Source: Chloroflexota bacterium (GTDB lineage Bacteria > Chloroflexota > UBA6077 > FW602-bin22). Taken from it: DNA of 64,000 nucleotides. The notes beneath the pieces were generated by a model. The model was not told where the DNA came from. It did no database searches and was given only the letters and a program-made list of their open reading frames with translations. The position numbers and the translations under genes are program-made. Below, in pieces: positions 8,417-17,374 of this stretch; positions within the stretch are counted from its first letter, which is position 1, and every line of letters starts with the position of its first letter. The stretch is from positions 1 to 64,000 of the forward strand of contig SCUE01000031.1 in NCBI GenBank assembly GCA_004297775.1. Direction: 5' to 3'.

Positions 8417-9627
8417 ACCAGGCGAATCCTTCCCGTGAGTAGTTCCTGCATCATTCCCTGCTTGATCTGGCGGGCCTTGGCGAGCTTGGCCTGAAGCGCT
8501 TCGATCTCCGAGTCCATATCGGAGAGGACGGCGGCGATGGCTAGTTGTTCTTCGATTTCCGGGAGGGGGTTCTCGATCTTTTCAACATCTCCGTGTGCGA
8601 GATGCTTGACCGTTGTGCTTAGAGTCGTGTCTTCGATCTCTTGCAGCGGATCGATTAGGTAATAGGAGGCGAACACACGATCCAGTCCATCACGACATAC
8701 GATCCGCCCGACCCGCTGGTTTAGCAAAGCCGCACCCTTCGCCCAAATGCGAGGTAGAAAATCGCCGTCCATTCCCACCAAGACGTCACCGTCATAAACC
8801 AAGAATTCGTGATTGAACGCGCCGGAGTAATAGAACGTCTGGTCGTCACTCTTAAGGTCACGATTTCTCACAAGCCGTAGTCCCTGATTCTTGTCATTGA
8901 AAAACGACGACATGAACGGAGAGCCCACTTGAAATCTCAGTACTGAGCCCAGCCGTTTCACCTCCCACTCTCCGCTGAACCCCGGCAGCCGCCGCTTGCC
9001 GGTGAGCAGTTCCTGCATCGCGCCCTGCTTGATCAGGCACTTCTTGGCGATGAGTTCTTCAAGGGACTCGATGAGGGCGTCGGCGTCGCCCAGGGCTTCG
9101 GCGATGGCTTCCTGTTCGGCGATGGTTGGTGGGAGCGGGACGATCAGCGCTGCGTACTCCTGGCCATTGATGCCAGGTTGTCCACTGCGCATCGAATTAG
9201 CCGTGATCCAGTTCCAATAGGGCTGACTCTGTGTGAAATATGCAAGAAAGGCTGATAATAGGTAGTCATTGTTCGGACTGACTCTTATTAGGAATCCTGC
9301 AAACACCAGATACCCGTCTCTTGGACGGTACATATAAGACTTACCAACGCTCGCGCCGGTTCGGGCCAGGACTATGTCGCCAGGATCGAGAACATAGGAT
9401 GATGAGGCCGAATGACTCACCGATACCCTTGATTCGCGAGCGAAACGGCCATCATCCGTGACATCGGTAATCCGAATGTAGGTTGGGAAACGAGCATCCA
9501 GTGGGATCGCGGCCGCGTTGATTCCGTAGCTCGGCGGTCTCTTTATCAATCGCCCGAGCGGCAAAACATCCCAGTCCTCCGGGATCACCCCAACCTCGGT
9601 CTGCTTGCAGCCCGGTTTCACGCCCAT
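8413..9627 (-). CDS. hsdS: Type I R-M specificity subunit S
   Basis: This 404-aa HsdS has two target-recognition domains. The first is about residues 15-170 and the second about 230-360. Each is followed by a matching helical conserved region: KQGAMQELLTGKRRLPGF mid-protein and KQGMMQELLTGRIRLV at the C-terminus. The DNA for the recognition domains (around 9180-9600 and 8600-8960) looks clearly more AT-rich than its surroundings. The ATG at 9627 (MGVKPGCKQTEVG) overlaps the hsdM stop by ten bases; the upstream extension of the frame is only the hsdM shadow. It sets the DNA sequence recognised by both methylase and nuclease complexes. Confidence 0.94.
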   Translation of the reverse strand: MGVKPGCKQTEVGVIPEDWDVLPLGRLIKRPPSYGINAAAIPLDARFPTYIRITDVTDDGRFARESRVSVSHSASSSYVLDPGDIVLARTGASVGKSYMYRPRDGYLVFAGFLIRVSPNNDYLLSAFLAYFTQSQPYWNWITANSMRSGQPGINGQEYAALIVPLPPTIAEQEAIAEALGDADALIESLEELIAKKCLIKQGAMQELLTGKRRLPGFSGEWEVKRLGSVLRFQVGSPFMSSFFNDKNQGLRLVRNRDLKSDDQTFYYSGAFNHEFLVYDGDVLVGMDGDFLPRIWAKGAALLNQRVGRIVCRDGLDRVFASYYLIDPLQEIEDTTLSTTVKHLAHGDVEKIENPLPEIEEQLAIAAVLSDMDSEIEALQAKLAKARQIKQGMMQELLTGRIRLV

Positions 9628-12029
9628 GAGAACCCCATCCGGTCGAGGTGCCGACCGACCTTGGCCTCCAGGTCGGTCACGCGGGTCGCGAGCTCCGGCA
9701 GCGGTGTCCCATAGCGTTCGGCGAGCTCTCGCACGCGCCGGGCGAGTTGTTGACTCACGCGGTCGAGTTCCCCGGCGATCGCGGCTTGGAGTGATGCCAG
9801 CCACTTCTCATCGACCACGATCGCCTTGATCTCGGCCTCGGAGAGCCGCGCGTAACGCGCCAGAACCTTCGCGTCGAGCGCGTCCTCGGCCTCCTTGAGC
9901 CGCCGCTTCAGACGAGAGCGTTCGTCTTCCAACCGAATCCACTCATTCAGGATCGCGGCCTCGGCCTTCAGTTCTTCATCGTTGCGCGAGAAGAGACCAC
10001 GGATTTCCCGCAGCCTGGCAGTGACATGTGCCTTTGACACGGATTCGAGAGCGGAGAGTATGCCGTCCTCGCCGCCGTTCTCCTCCTCAAGTTCCGTGAG
10101 CGATCCGCTCGCTGCGTCAAGTTCGACGGCAAGCTGATCGATCGCGGCCTGAGCCTTCGCAAAGTCGCGGGCAACGAGGAACACCTTCGGGATCAGGTCG
10201 CATGCCCAGCCCTTTTCGCGCTGCTTTCCCTTCTTGTCGGTCTCGAGCACGCGATACGGCGTGGCCTTCCATCCATCGGTCGCGATCAGGTAGCAGTCAT
10301 CCTGCATCGTCTCGGACCAGTAGTCCATCAGCCGCTGATAGATGTCGTACGAGTCGATCAGCGGTTGGCCGGTGTAATGCGCCAGAAGACCGTTCGAGAG
10401 TTCAGCGATGAACGATTTGGGATGGAATGCCGGCCGAAGTCCCGTCAGTTCCGTGGCGGCAGGACCGCGCCAGGCCGCGAAGTGCGCGGCCATAACGTCT
10501 GTGAACTGAACGAAGTCAGGATGACCGAAGATCGTCGGCCTGATCGCGGACAGGTCCACTCTCAAATCGACGTACCCTTCGCGCCGCGGCGAAAAGAGCG
10601 CATCCCGAAGGCCAGGAAACACCACCCAGTAGCGATGTAGGGCATCGATATCCGCGATGGGGATTCCGCCGCGCAGGTGACCATCGATATCCTGGGCATC
10701 TTCCGCGACCTGACTGTCGATGTAGCGCGGAAGATTCAAGTTGAACTCGTTCTTCTCGATCTCGTCGAAGCCGACCATCCGCGAATAGGCGGGGATGTCG
10801 ACGCCACGCGTGAAGACATCGACGATCTTGTGGACATCCTGCTCGCGAAGGCGGTTCTTGGGACCATCCTTGAGGAATCCCCGGCTGGCATCGATGAGGA
10901 AGATGCCCTTGCGCGCGTGGGCATCGGCCTTGTCGATGACGATGATGCAGGCCGGGATGCCGGTTCCGTAGAAGAGGTTCGGTGGCAGGCCGATGATGCC
11001 CCGGATGTAGCCACGCCGAACCAGGTTTCGTCGAATCTCCAACTCCGCGTTGCCACGAAAGAGAACCCCGTGCGGAAGAATGCAGGCTCCCCGGCCGGTG
11101 CTCTTCAGCGAGCGAACGATGTGCAGGAGGAAGGCGTAATCCCCTTGTTTGGCTGGCGGGATCCCGAGTTCGAATCGGCCGAATGGATCGTGCTCGGGGT
11201 CGAGCCCGTTGCTCCACGCCTTGTCCGAAAAAGGTGGATTGGCGACGACGTAGTCGAAGGTCTTCAGCGCGTCGCCATCTCGGAATCGGGGGTTGGCCAG
11301 CGAGTTCTCGCGTTCGATCGTGGCCGTCGGGTTGTCGTGCAGGATCATGTTCATGCGCGCGAGGCTGCTCGTCGCGGCATCGTTCTCCTGTCCGTAAAGC
11401 GTGACCGGCGTCGTCGCCGCGTCGGCCACCTTCAGCAGCAACGAACCCGATCCACAGGTGGGGTCGTAGACGGACGTTGCCGCGTTCGTGACCGAATCGT
11501 GTATCCCGACCACCTGCGCGATGGTTCGACTGACCTCGGCGGGCGTGTAGAACTGGCCTTTGCTCTTCCCGCTCTCGGTCGCAAAGTGGCGCATCAAGTA
11601 CTCGTACGCATCGCCGAGAAGGTCGTCGCCGTCGGCGCGGTTGCTTGAGAAGTCGAGCGCCGGATTCTCGAAGATCGCGATCAGGTTGGTGAGCCGCTCA
11701 ACCAGCGCCTTGTCGCTACCGAGCTTGGTCGCGTCATTGAAGTCGGGCATATCGGTCAGACGATTGGCGGACTGAAGAGGAGCGATGATCCGCTTGTTGA
11801 TCTGGTCGCCGATGTCGGTCTTACCCTTGAGGGCGACCAGATCCTTGAAACTCGCGCCTTCGGGGATGATGACCGGGGCGTACGGTTGGCCGGCATACCG
11901 GTCGCTGACGTACTTGATGAACAGCAGGACCAGGACGTAGTCCTTGTACTGGCTGGCGTCCATCCCGCCGCGTAGCTCGTCGCAGGCCTTCCAGATCGAC
12001 GAGTACAGCTCAGATTTCTTCAGCGCCAC
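9618..12029 (-). CDS. hsdM: Type I R-M DNA methyltransferase M subunit with long C-terminal extension
   Basis: This 803-aa N6-adenine methyltransferase has an N-terminal HsdM helical domain (MALKKSELYSSIWKACDELR), the SAM-binding motif DPTCGSGS (about 189-196) and the catalytic NPPF (about 264-267). Classical HsdM proteins are about 500 residues. Here roughly 300 extra C-terminal residues contain two charged helical stretches that look like coiled coil (about 610-690 and 700-790). Longer HsdM forms of this kind are known. It is the first gene of the coupled five-gene operon. A 125-bp gap separates it from an upstream DUF433 gene. Confidence 0.95.
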   Translation of the reverse strand: MALKKSELYSSIWKACDELRGGMDASQYKDYVLVLLFIKYVSDRYAGQPYAPVIIPEGASFKDLVALKGKTDIGDQINKRIIAPLQSANRLTDMPDFNDATKLGSDKALVERLTNLIAIFENPALDFSSNRADGDDLLGDAYEYLMRHFATESGKSKGQFYTPAEVSRTIAQVVGIHDSVTNAATSVYDPTCGSGSLLLKVADAATTPVTLYGQENDAATSSLARMNMILHDNPTATIERENSLANPRFRDGDALKTFDYVVANPPFSDKAWSNGLDPEHDPFGRFELGIPPAKQGDYAFLLHIVRSLKSTGRGACILPHGVLFRGNAELEIRRNLVRRGYIRGIIGLPPNLFYGTGIPACIIVIDKADAHARKGIFLIDASRGFLKDGPKNRLREQDVHKIVDVFTRGVDIPAYSRMVGFDEIEKNEFNLNLPRYIDSQVAEDAQDIDGHLRGGIPIADIDALHRYWVVFPGLRDALFSPRREGYVDLRVDLSAIRPTIFGHPDFVQFTDVMAAHFAAWRGPAATELTGLRPAFHPKSFIAELSNGLLAHYTGQPLIDSYDIYQRLMDYWSETMQDDCYLIATDGWKATPYRVLETDKKGKQREKGWACDLIPKVFLVARDFAKAQAAIDQLAVELDAASGSLTELEEENGGEDGILSALESVSKAHVTARLREIRGLFSRNDEELKAEAAILNEWIRLEDERSRLKRRLKEAEDALDAKVLARYARLSEAEIKAIVVDEKWLASLQAAIAGELDRVSQQLARRVRELAERYGTPLPELATRVTDLEAKVGRHLDRMGFSWA

Positions 12030-12154
12030 CGATCAGACTCCCGGGTCCCGCTGGCCGTGCTCGCTAGCGGGTCTTCGCCAATGGAGCACCATCGTACACG
12101 GAGACACCGCGCGGCTCACTTGCAACGGCGCGGACTGTGCCCAGCCGCACCCGC

Positions 12155-12808
12155 CTAGCTGGCCTTCTTCGGCTGGCTCCGCTCGAAATCGATCGCGGCC
12201 TCAACATCGATGAGTGTGAGGCTCGGATATTGCTCGACGATGTCCGCCGATCGGTAGCCCGCGGCGTAAAACTCCCAAATCGCTCGAGTCGGGATGCGTG
12301 TACCCGCGAGAACAGGCCTGTTTTCAGCTACACCGCGATCGCGCTCGACGGTCCCCACGTCGTGCTGGCGGCGTCGGCGCATATCGGCGATCGCCCTGGT
12401 CACCTCGCCGCGTATCCTGGCCAGGTCGAAAGGCATTGCCTTCTGACCGGCGCCGTCCGGAGTCGAAATCGCGCGTTGTTCGTCCTCGAACAAGACGCGG
12501 CGTCCACCGACCCAGAACACGAGGTTCGCCCACGGGTCGCGGTAGCGTTCATCGAGTCGTGCATCGACCTTGCGGAGCTGCTGCAAAGGCACCTTGTGAA
12601 CTTTGAGGAGTTCTGCGATTGCGCGCAGTCCGACAACGTCACGAAATGAGTACACGCGAGCCTGGGGCGAGCGCTGGATCTGCGCACGGAACTCTGGAGA
12701 GAAGAACTCCGTTTTGTCCCAGTACCGCAACTGTCGATCCGACAACGAAGTGAGACGACAGACCTGATCCGGACTGAATGCCAGGATGCTTTCGTCTTCG
12801 CTAACCAT
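12155..12808 (-). CDS. MerR-type HTH + DUF433 protein (orphan antitoxin-like regulator)
   Basis: This 217-aa protein has an N-terminal MerR-like helix-turn-helix (FSPDQVCRLTSLSDRQLRYW) and a C-terminal DUF433 domain (RPVLAGTRIPTRAIWEFY, then YRSADIVEQYPSLT). This is the usual antitoxin of PIN-like (DUF5615/VapC-type) toxins. No toxin frame follows: the next 125 bp are non-coding, then hsdM begins on the same strand. The ATG at 12808 was chosen because the HTH starts soon after; earlier frame residues derive from the tRNA-like repeat. It may regulate hsdM or be the survivor of a broken toxin-antitoxin pair. Confidence 0.82.
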   Translation of the reverse strand: MVSEDESILAFSPDQVCRLTSLSDRQLRYWDKTEFFSPEFRAQIQRSPQARVYSFRDVVGLRAIAELLKVHKVPLQQLRKVDARLDERYRDPWANLVFWVGGRRVLFEDEQRAISTPDGAGQKAMPFDLARIRGEVTRAIADMRRRRQHDVGTVERDRGVAENRPVLAGTRIPTRAIWEFYAAGYRSADIVEQYPSLTLIDVEAAIDFERSQPKKAS

Positions 12809-12882
12809 ATGCCACGATCGTATCTTCACACATTGCGCCAGGGTATGCATCGCTACCGCTCCGAGTGGCGACGAGCCACGTC

Positions 12883-12933
12883 GGGAGCCGATGGAGGGAT
12901 TTGAACCCCCGACCAACTAACTGTTTACAAAAC
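12883..12933 (-). repeat. Partial tRNA-Thr copy, probable distal attachment site of an island
   Basis: Bases 12883-12915 match the 3' part of tRNA-Thr(TGT) at 16426-16458 exactly over 33 bases. After a small insertion, CTGTTTACAAAAC also matches. Only the acceptor 3' strand, T-arm and part of the anticodon arm are present, so it is not a functional tRNA. Both copies have the same orientation, as expected for att sites flanking an element integrated at a tRNA 3' end. Confidence 0.85.
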
Positions 12934-13039
12934 CGCCTCGACACATCCGGAGCCTTCCGTTGCGTCGCATTCTGTCCGGACTCTGAGATCAAAACCGAGC
13001 CTGACGGGGCTTGGTTGTCCGTTGCGTCCAGGGCTTGAT

Positions 13040-13062
13040 AACCGTTCCGATAGCAAACGGTT
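13040..13062. repeat. Short inverted repeat AACCGTT / AACGGTT
   Basis: Seven-base arms are separated by nine bases, downstream of the toxin stop codon. There is no T-tract. It could be a weak terminator or a protein-binding site. Confidence 0.3.
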
Positions 13063-13111
13063 AGCAGTGGGCAAACTGCCGGCCCTTTCGGTGGCGCTTC
13101 GCAGCGTCCGG

Positions 13112-13636
13112 TCAGGGCGAGCGGCGGTGCTGCGCGATTCGTTCGAGTTCATGCTTGATCAACTGCTCCGGCGGTATGAACTTGCTGCTGGCCAGCTTCG
13201 CGATCTGAGCGTCGAGCCGCGGCGGTTGGAGCGCCTCAGCTTTGAGCAACCACAGCGTCGGTCGAGCCGCCGTAAGCCGCTTGGCGATCGTCGGCAGGTG
13301 CACCATAAGCAGCCCAATCGCCCGCAGGGCGTGGCTCGCCGTTCCGCTTGTCATCACGAGCGCGATCTTCGTTTGTGAGAGCGCCACCATCTCGGTCGGC
13401 AGGCTCAGGATACGCGTGTCGTTGGTAATGAAACCGTCGTAGCCACCGAGCGCGTCCAAGGCCAGGAGTACCTCCCAGTCATCACGTCCTCTCGTAAGCG
13501 CGGGGTCCACGGCGACCAACCGAGTGAGGCGGATGTCGGGCGGCCAATCAAGGCCGATTAGTTCGACGATCGGCGCCGGGCCACCCGGGCGCCGCACGTT
13601 GATCGGGAAGTTCTGGTCGAGAACGAAATGTGGCAG
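13112..13636 (-). CDS. PIN-like toxin of a DUF433 toxin-antitoxin pair, probable CTG start
   Basis: The frame encodes about 174 aa with a PIN-like (DUF5615/Mut7-C type) layout. It opens with PHFVLDQNFP carrying the first acidic residue, then RDDWEVLLAL and FITNDTRIL supply further conserved Asp/Glu. The next standard start (GTG at 13597) would delete VLDQN, so I place the start at a CTG (13636), preceded five bases upstream by GGAGG. No ATG, GTG or TTG lies between the preceding in-frame stop and this CTG. It begins 19 bp after the antitoxin stop. The likely activity is RNA cleavage, inferred from the family. Confidence 0.78.
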   Translation of the reverse strand: MPHFVLDQNFPINVRRPGGPAPIVELIGLDWPPDIRLTRLVAVDPALTRGRDDWEVLLALDALGGYDGFITNDTRILSLPTEMVALSQTKIALVMTSGTASHALRAIGLLMVHLPTIAKRLTAARPTLWLLKAEALQPPRLDAQIAKLASSKFIPPEQLIKHELERIAQHRRSP

Positions 13637-13655
13637 ACGGGCCTCCGTCGAGCGG

Positions 13656-14366
13656 TTAGGCGGCGCGGCGCCGTATCAGCGATTCCTCGAAAGAGATGGC
13701 CTCGGCGATCGCCTTGGGCATGGCCTCGGGGAACATCGATCGGATCTCGTCCACGCTGTACCCCTGCGTGTGGAAGCCGTACAGAGCAGCCGACGGGATG
13801 CGCGTGTCCACGATATGCGGCTCACCGTGGAGCTTGCCCGGGATGATCTGGAGCAGAGGCCGCGGCTGCAGCAAGTCAGGAGCGGCGCGGTAGGGCTCCA
13901 CGAGATTGAGCGCGTCTGCCCATGCGGCCTGGCGACCAGGGATCCCCCGAACGGTTCTGCCACTGGTGGTGAGGAACAGCTTCCCGTCCAGGCCGAGCTT
14001 GACCGCCCAGTAGAACTCGATCTGGTCTTGCCCGAGGTTGCGCAACTCCACGAGCGCCCGCTTGATCTCGCGGGTGTCGGTCCTCTCCGGTCCTCCCGGC
14101 CCCTTAGGCTGCCGAAGCCAGTCAATTAACCGCAGGACCAGGAGGTCGTTCCAAGACCACAGGCGATCGCGTGGCCCCGGTGCGATCGACGGCTCGTAGA
14201 TGCCCTCGCGGGCCCAGTAATGGAGCGTCGACGACGGCACCCCCGACAGCGCCGCCGCGCGACGGGCGTCGTAGGCACCCCGATCCGACTCGAACCGCAC
14301 GCCAGCGGCGCGCCAGCCATCAGGCCCAGCCACCCCGTCGTTCACCACAGACTTATCTTGACACAT
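13656..14366 (-). CDS. MerR-type HTH + DUF433 antitoxin
   Basis: A 236-aa protein from the ATG at 14366; GTG starts further in are possible, as no clear Shine-Dalgarno marks one. The N-terminal MerR-like HTH reads YDARRAAALSGVPSSTLHYW. The C-terminal DUF433 domain includes PHIVDTRIPSAALYGFHTQG and YSVDEIRSMFPEA. It precedes the PIN-like toxin by 19 bp, the usual antitoxin-first order, and would neutralise the toxin and repress the pair through the HTH. It has the same architecture as the orphan gene at 12155 but is clearly divergent in sequence. Confidence 0.85.
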   Translation of the reverse strand: MCQDKSVVNDGVAGPDGWRAAGVRFESDRGAYDARRAAALSGVPSSTLHYWAREGIYEPSIAPGPRDRLWSWNDLLVLRLIDWLRQPKGPGGPERTDTREIKRALVELRNLGQDQIEFYWAVKLGLDGKLFLTTSGRTVRGIPGRQAAWADALNLVEPYRAAPDLLQPRPLLQIIPGKLHGEPHIVDTRIPSAALYGFHTQGYSVDEIRSMFPEAMPKAIAEAISFEESLIRRRAA

Positions 14367-14946
14367 CGGCAGAAAGGGCGCACACGCGACTCCCTGGCGG
14401 CATTGGCGAGTGTGCCCGGCGCGAAGACACCGAGGTCGTGACGCACTGCCAGGCCGCGATCCGCGCCGCTGCCGATTGAATGTCCGCTGCCGCCCCTTGG
14501 ACGACACGTCGACTATCGCAGGGCGCCCAAGATCGGTTGGCGATGAAGTCGAACGTGATGGCAACCGCAACAGGTCCCGTACTTCGACGCGCACTGAGAG
14601 GGCCAACTGCTCGTGGGCAACGATCGGCGCGTCGCTCGCGGAGTCACACTCCAGTCTGGCCGCCGCGACCGGGGCGGGAAGCTCGGCCTCGACTTAGGCG
14701 GCCGCATTCTTCGGTTAGGAGTGGAGCTCGCAGTAGCACTCATCAACAATTTGGCGAGATCCACTCGCCAAATCGCTCGGGCGGTGTGTGGTCAGCGTGG
14801 TACGGCCGAGAAGACGATCGTGATGAGGGCCGCTATGTGCTCGATGTCGAATACAAGGCCGCTCTCGGGGTCGGATTGGGCGACTTGTAATTAGCCGTGG
14901 CGCAGATCGAAAACAGGCTCAGCATCACGACAAGCTCAAGACAGAC
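14367..14946. other. Spacer between antitoxin and IS element, no gene recognised
   Basis: Frames exist on both strands but none resembles a known family. No integrase-like segment is present, although the N-terminal part of the integrase whose tail lies beyond the IS would be expected here if the IS had simply inserted into it. The antitoxin promoter presumably lies at the left end. Confidence 0.5.
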
Positions 14947-14977
14947 TGAACCGCCCCGGCTTTTGTAGAGACTCCGG

Positions 14978-16197
<1,220 letters not shown>

Positions 16198-16247
16198 CGC
16201 TCCACCCTCTCATACTGTGGAGCCTCTACTTTTTCCGGGGCGATTCA

Positions 16248-16447
16248 TCCGCCTCGCGATGAACACGTATTCGCATATTTCGCCGGTGGTTGCCCAGGAT
16301 GCCGTGGATCGCGTCGGCGCGGTTCTTCCGCGCGCGCCTGAACCACGTTGCTGTCAGCGTCGCTGTCAAACGACGGGGGATCGGCCGATCGGACGCTTCT
16401 CAAACAATAGGATCAGTTCAGAAATGGGAGCCGATGGAGGGATTTGA
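16248..16447 (+). pseudogene. Tyrosine-recombinase (integrase) C-terminal remnant
   Basis: Directly beyond the right IS end, the plus strand reads RLAMNTYSHISPVVAQDA and then VDRVGAVL. This is the hallmark end of a phage-type tyrosine integrase; the Tyr in NTYSH is the nucleophile position (codon 16268-16270). The frame then runs on without similarity to a TGA in the tRNA at 16445-16447. Everything upstream of this tail is missing. Position and direction, ending beside tRNA-Thr, are as expected for the island's own integrase. Confidence 0.82.
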
Positions 16448-16500
16448 ACCCCCGACCAGCTGTTTACAAAACAGCTGCTCTACCCCTGAGCTACACCGGC
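16429..16500 (-). tRNA. tRNA-Thr(TGT)
   Basis: A 72-nt cloverleaf with acceptor GCCGGTG/CATCGGC including one G-T pair, D-arm TAGCTCAGGGGTAGAGC, anticodon loop TTTGTAA with anticodon TGT, and T-arm GGGGGTTCAAATCCC. CCA is not encoded. Its 5' end overlaps the 3' end of rlmB by 21 bases on the same strand. Its 3' end is the integration site of the adjacent island. Confidence 0.96.
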
Positions 16501-17256
16501 GTCGAGCGTAATTGTACCGTCGGCTCTAGCGCGGCGGCGATAGATGTCGTACAGCGCGATTGAGCCGGCCACGGCCGCGTTCAGCGAGGCGACCTTGCCG
16601 ATCGTCGGTAAGCGGATGAGTAGGTCACACTTCTCGCGGGCGAGTCGGCTGAGGCCGGTGCCTTCGGCGCCGACGACGAGGCAGAGCGGTCCGTCGGCGG
16701 CGATCGTTTCGAGTCGATCGCTGCCCTCGGCGTCCAGACCGACGATCCAGACGCCCTGCTTCTTCAGGTCGTCGAGGCAGCGATTCAAGTTCGTCACCTC
16801 GGCGATGGCGATGTGCTCGATCGCGCCGGACGATGCCTTCTCGACACCCGGCGTCACGGCGACAGCGCGGTCACGGGGGATGATCACGCCGTGCGCGCCA
16901 ACCGCCTCAGCGGTTCGAATCAACGTGCCAAAGTTCCGCGGGTCCTGAACGTGGTCGAGAGCGACGATGAGTGACGGCTCGTTTCGTTCCGCCGATACCG
17001 CAATGATGTCATCGATGCTCGCGTACTTGAACTCGACGACCTCGGCGATCACGTTTTGATGGTGATCCGTGTTGGCGATCCGATCCAGGGCTCGCCGCTC
17101 AAGAACCTGTACCTGAACGCGATCGGAGCGAGCGATTCGCTCGATGTCGGCAAGCGCCGCGTCGGTCGTCGGCGCGGCGCCGAACATCACCCGCCGGACT
17201 CCCCGCTGAGAGCGCAGCGCCTCGGTGACGACGCGACGGCCCCAGATTATGGGCAT
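16480..17256 (-). CDS. rlmB: 23S rRNA/tRNA 2'-O-ribose methyltransferase, RlmB/TrmH (SPOUT) family
   Basis: This 258-aa protein has the N-terminal substrate-binding domain (WGRRVVTEALRS) and a SPOUT knot with ALDHVQDPRNFGTLIRTAE (motif 1), LVVGAEGTGLSR (motif 2) and IGKVASLNAAVAGSIALYD (motif 3). It methylates a ribose 2'-OH, typically in 23S rRNA. The rlmB position next to cysS is conserved in many Gram-positive-type genomes. The stop TAG lies inside the D-arm of the downstream tRNA-Thr, so the last codons read tRNA sequence (GVAQG). Confidence 0.9.
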   Translation of the reverse strand: MPIIWGRRVVTEALRSQRGVRRVMFGAAPTTDAALADIERIARSDRVQVQVLERRALDRIANTDHHQNVIAEVVEFKYASIDDIIAVSAERNEPSLIVALDHVQDPRNFGTLIRTAEAVGAHGVIIPRDRAVAVTPGVEKASSGAIEHIAIAEVTNLNRCLDDLKKQGVWIVGLDAEGSDRLETIAADGPLCLVVGAEGTGLSRLAREKCDLLIRLPTIGKVASLNAAVAGSIALYDIYRRRARADGTITLDAGVAQG

Positions 17257-17285
17257 ACGAGATTGCTGTTATGGAAAACTTGGGG

Positions 17286-17325
17286 GACGCCATCACCCTG
17301 GCCCTCTCCCACAGGGAGAGGGGAC
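17286..17325. repeat. Palindromic intergenic repeat, copy 1
   Basis: GACGCC, then ATCACCCTGG, then an inverted CCCTCTCCC/GGGAGAGGG stem with a short CACA loop. It lies between rlmB and cysS. It is one of five related copies in the window and could act as a hairpin or terminator. Confidence 0.75.
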
Positions 17326-17374
17326 AGGAATCTGGCGCCTCGGCGAATAGTGGGCCGGTGCTGTGGCGTCGAGG

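Noticed and set aside
2701..12030. A third tRNA-Thr att copy on the far side of the R-M operon, which would put it in the same island
   Set aside because: No further copy of the tRNA 3' sequence was seen between 217 and 12882, so the R-M operon cannot be placed inside the tRNA-bounded island.
12801..12992. Frame through the tRNA-like repeat at 12883
   Set aside because: It reads tRNA-derived sequence and has no family signature.
16290..16511. Plus-strand frame with MEGFEPPTSCLQNSCSTPELH
   Set aside because: This peptide is the antisense reading of tRNA-Thr, a well-known false gene call.
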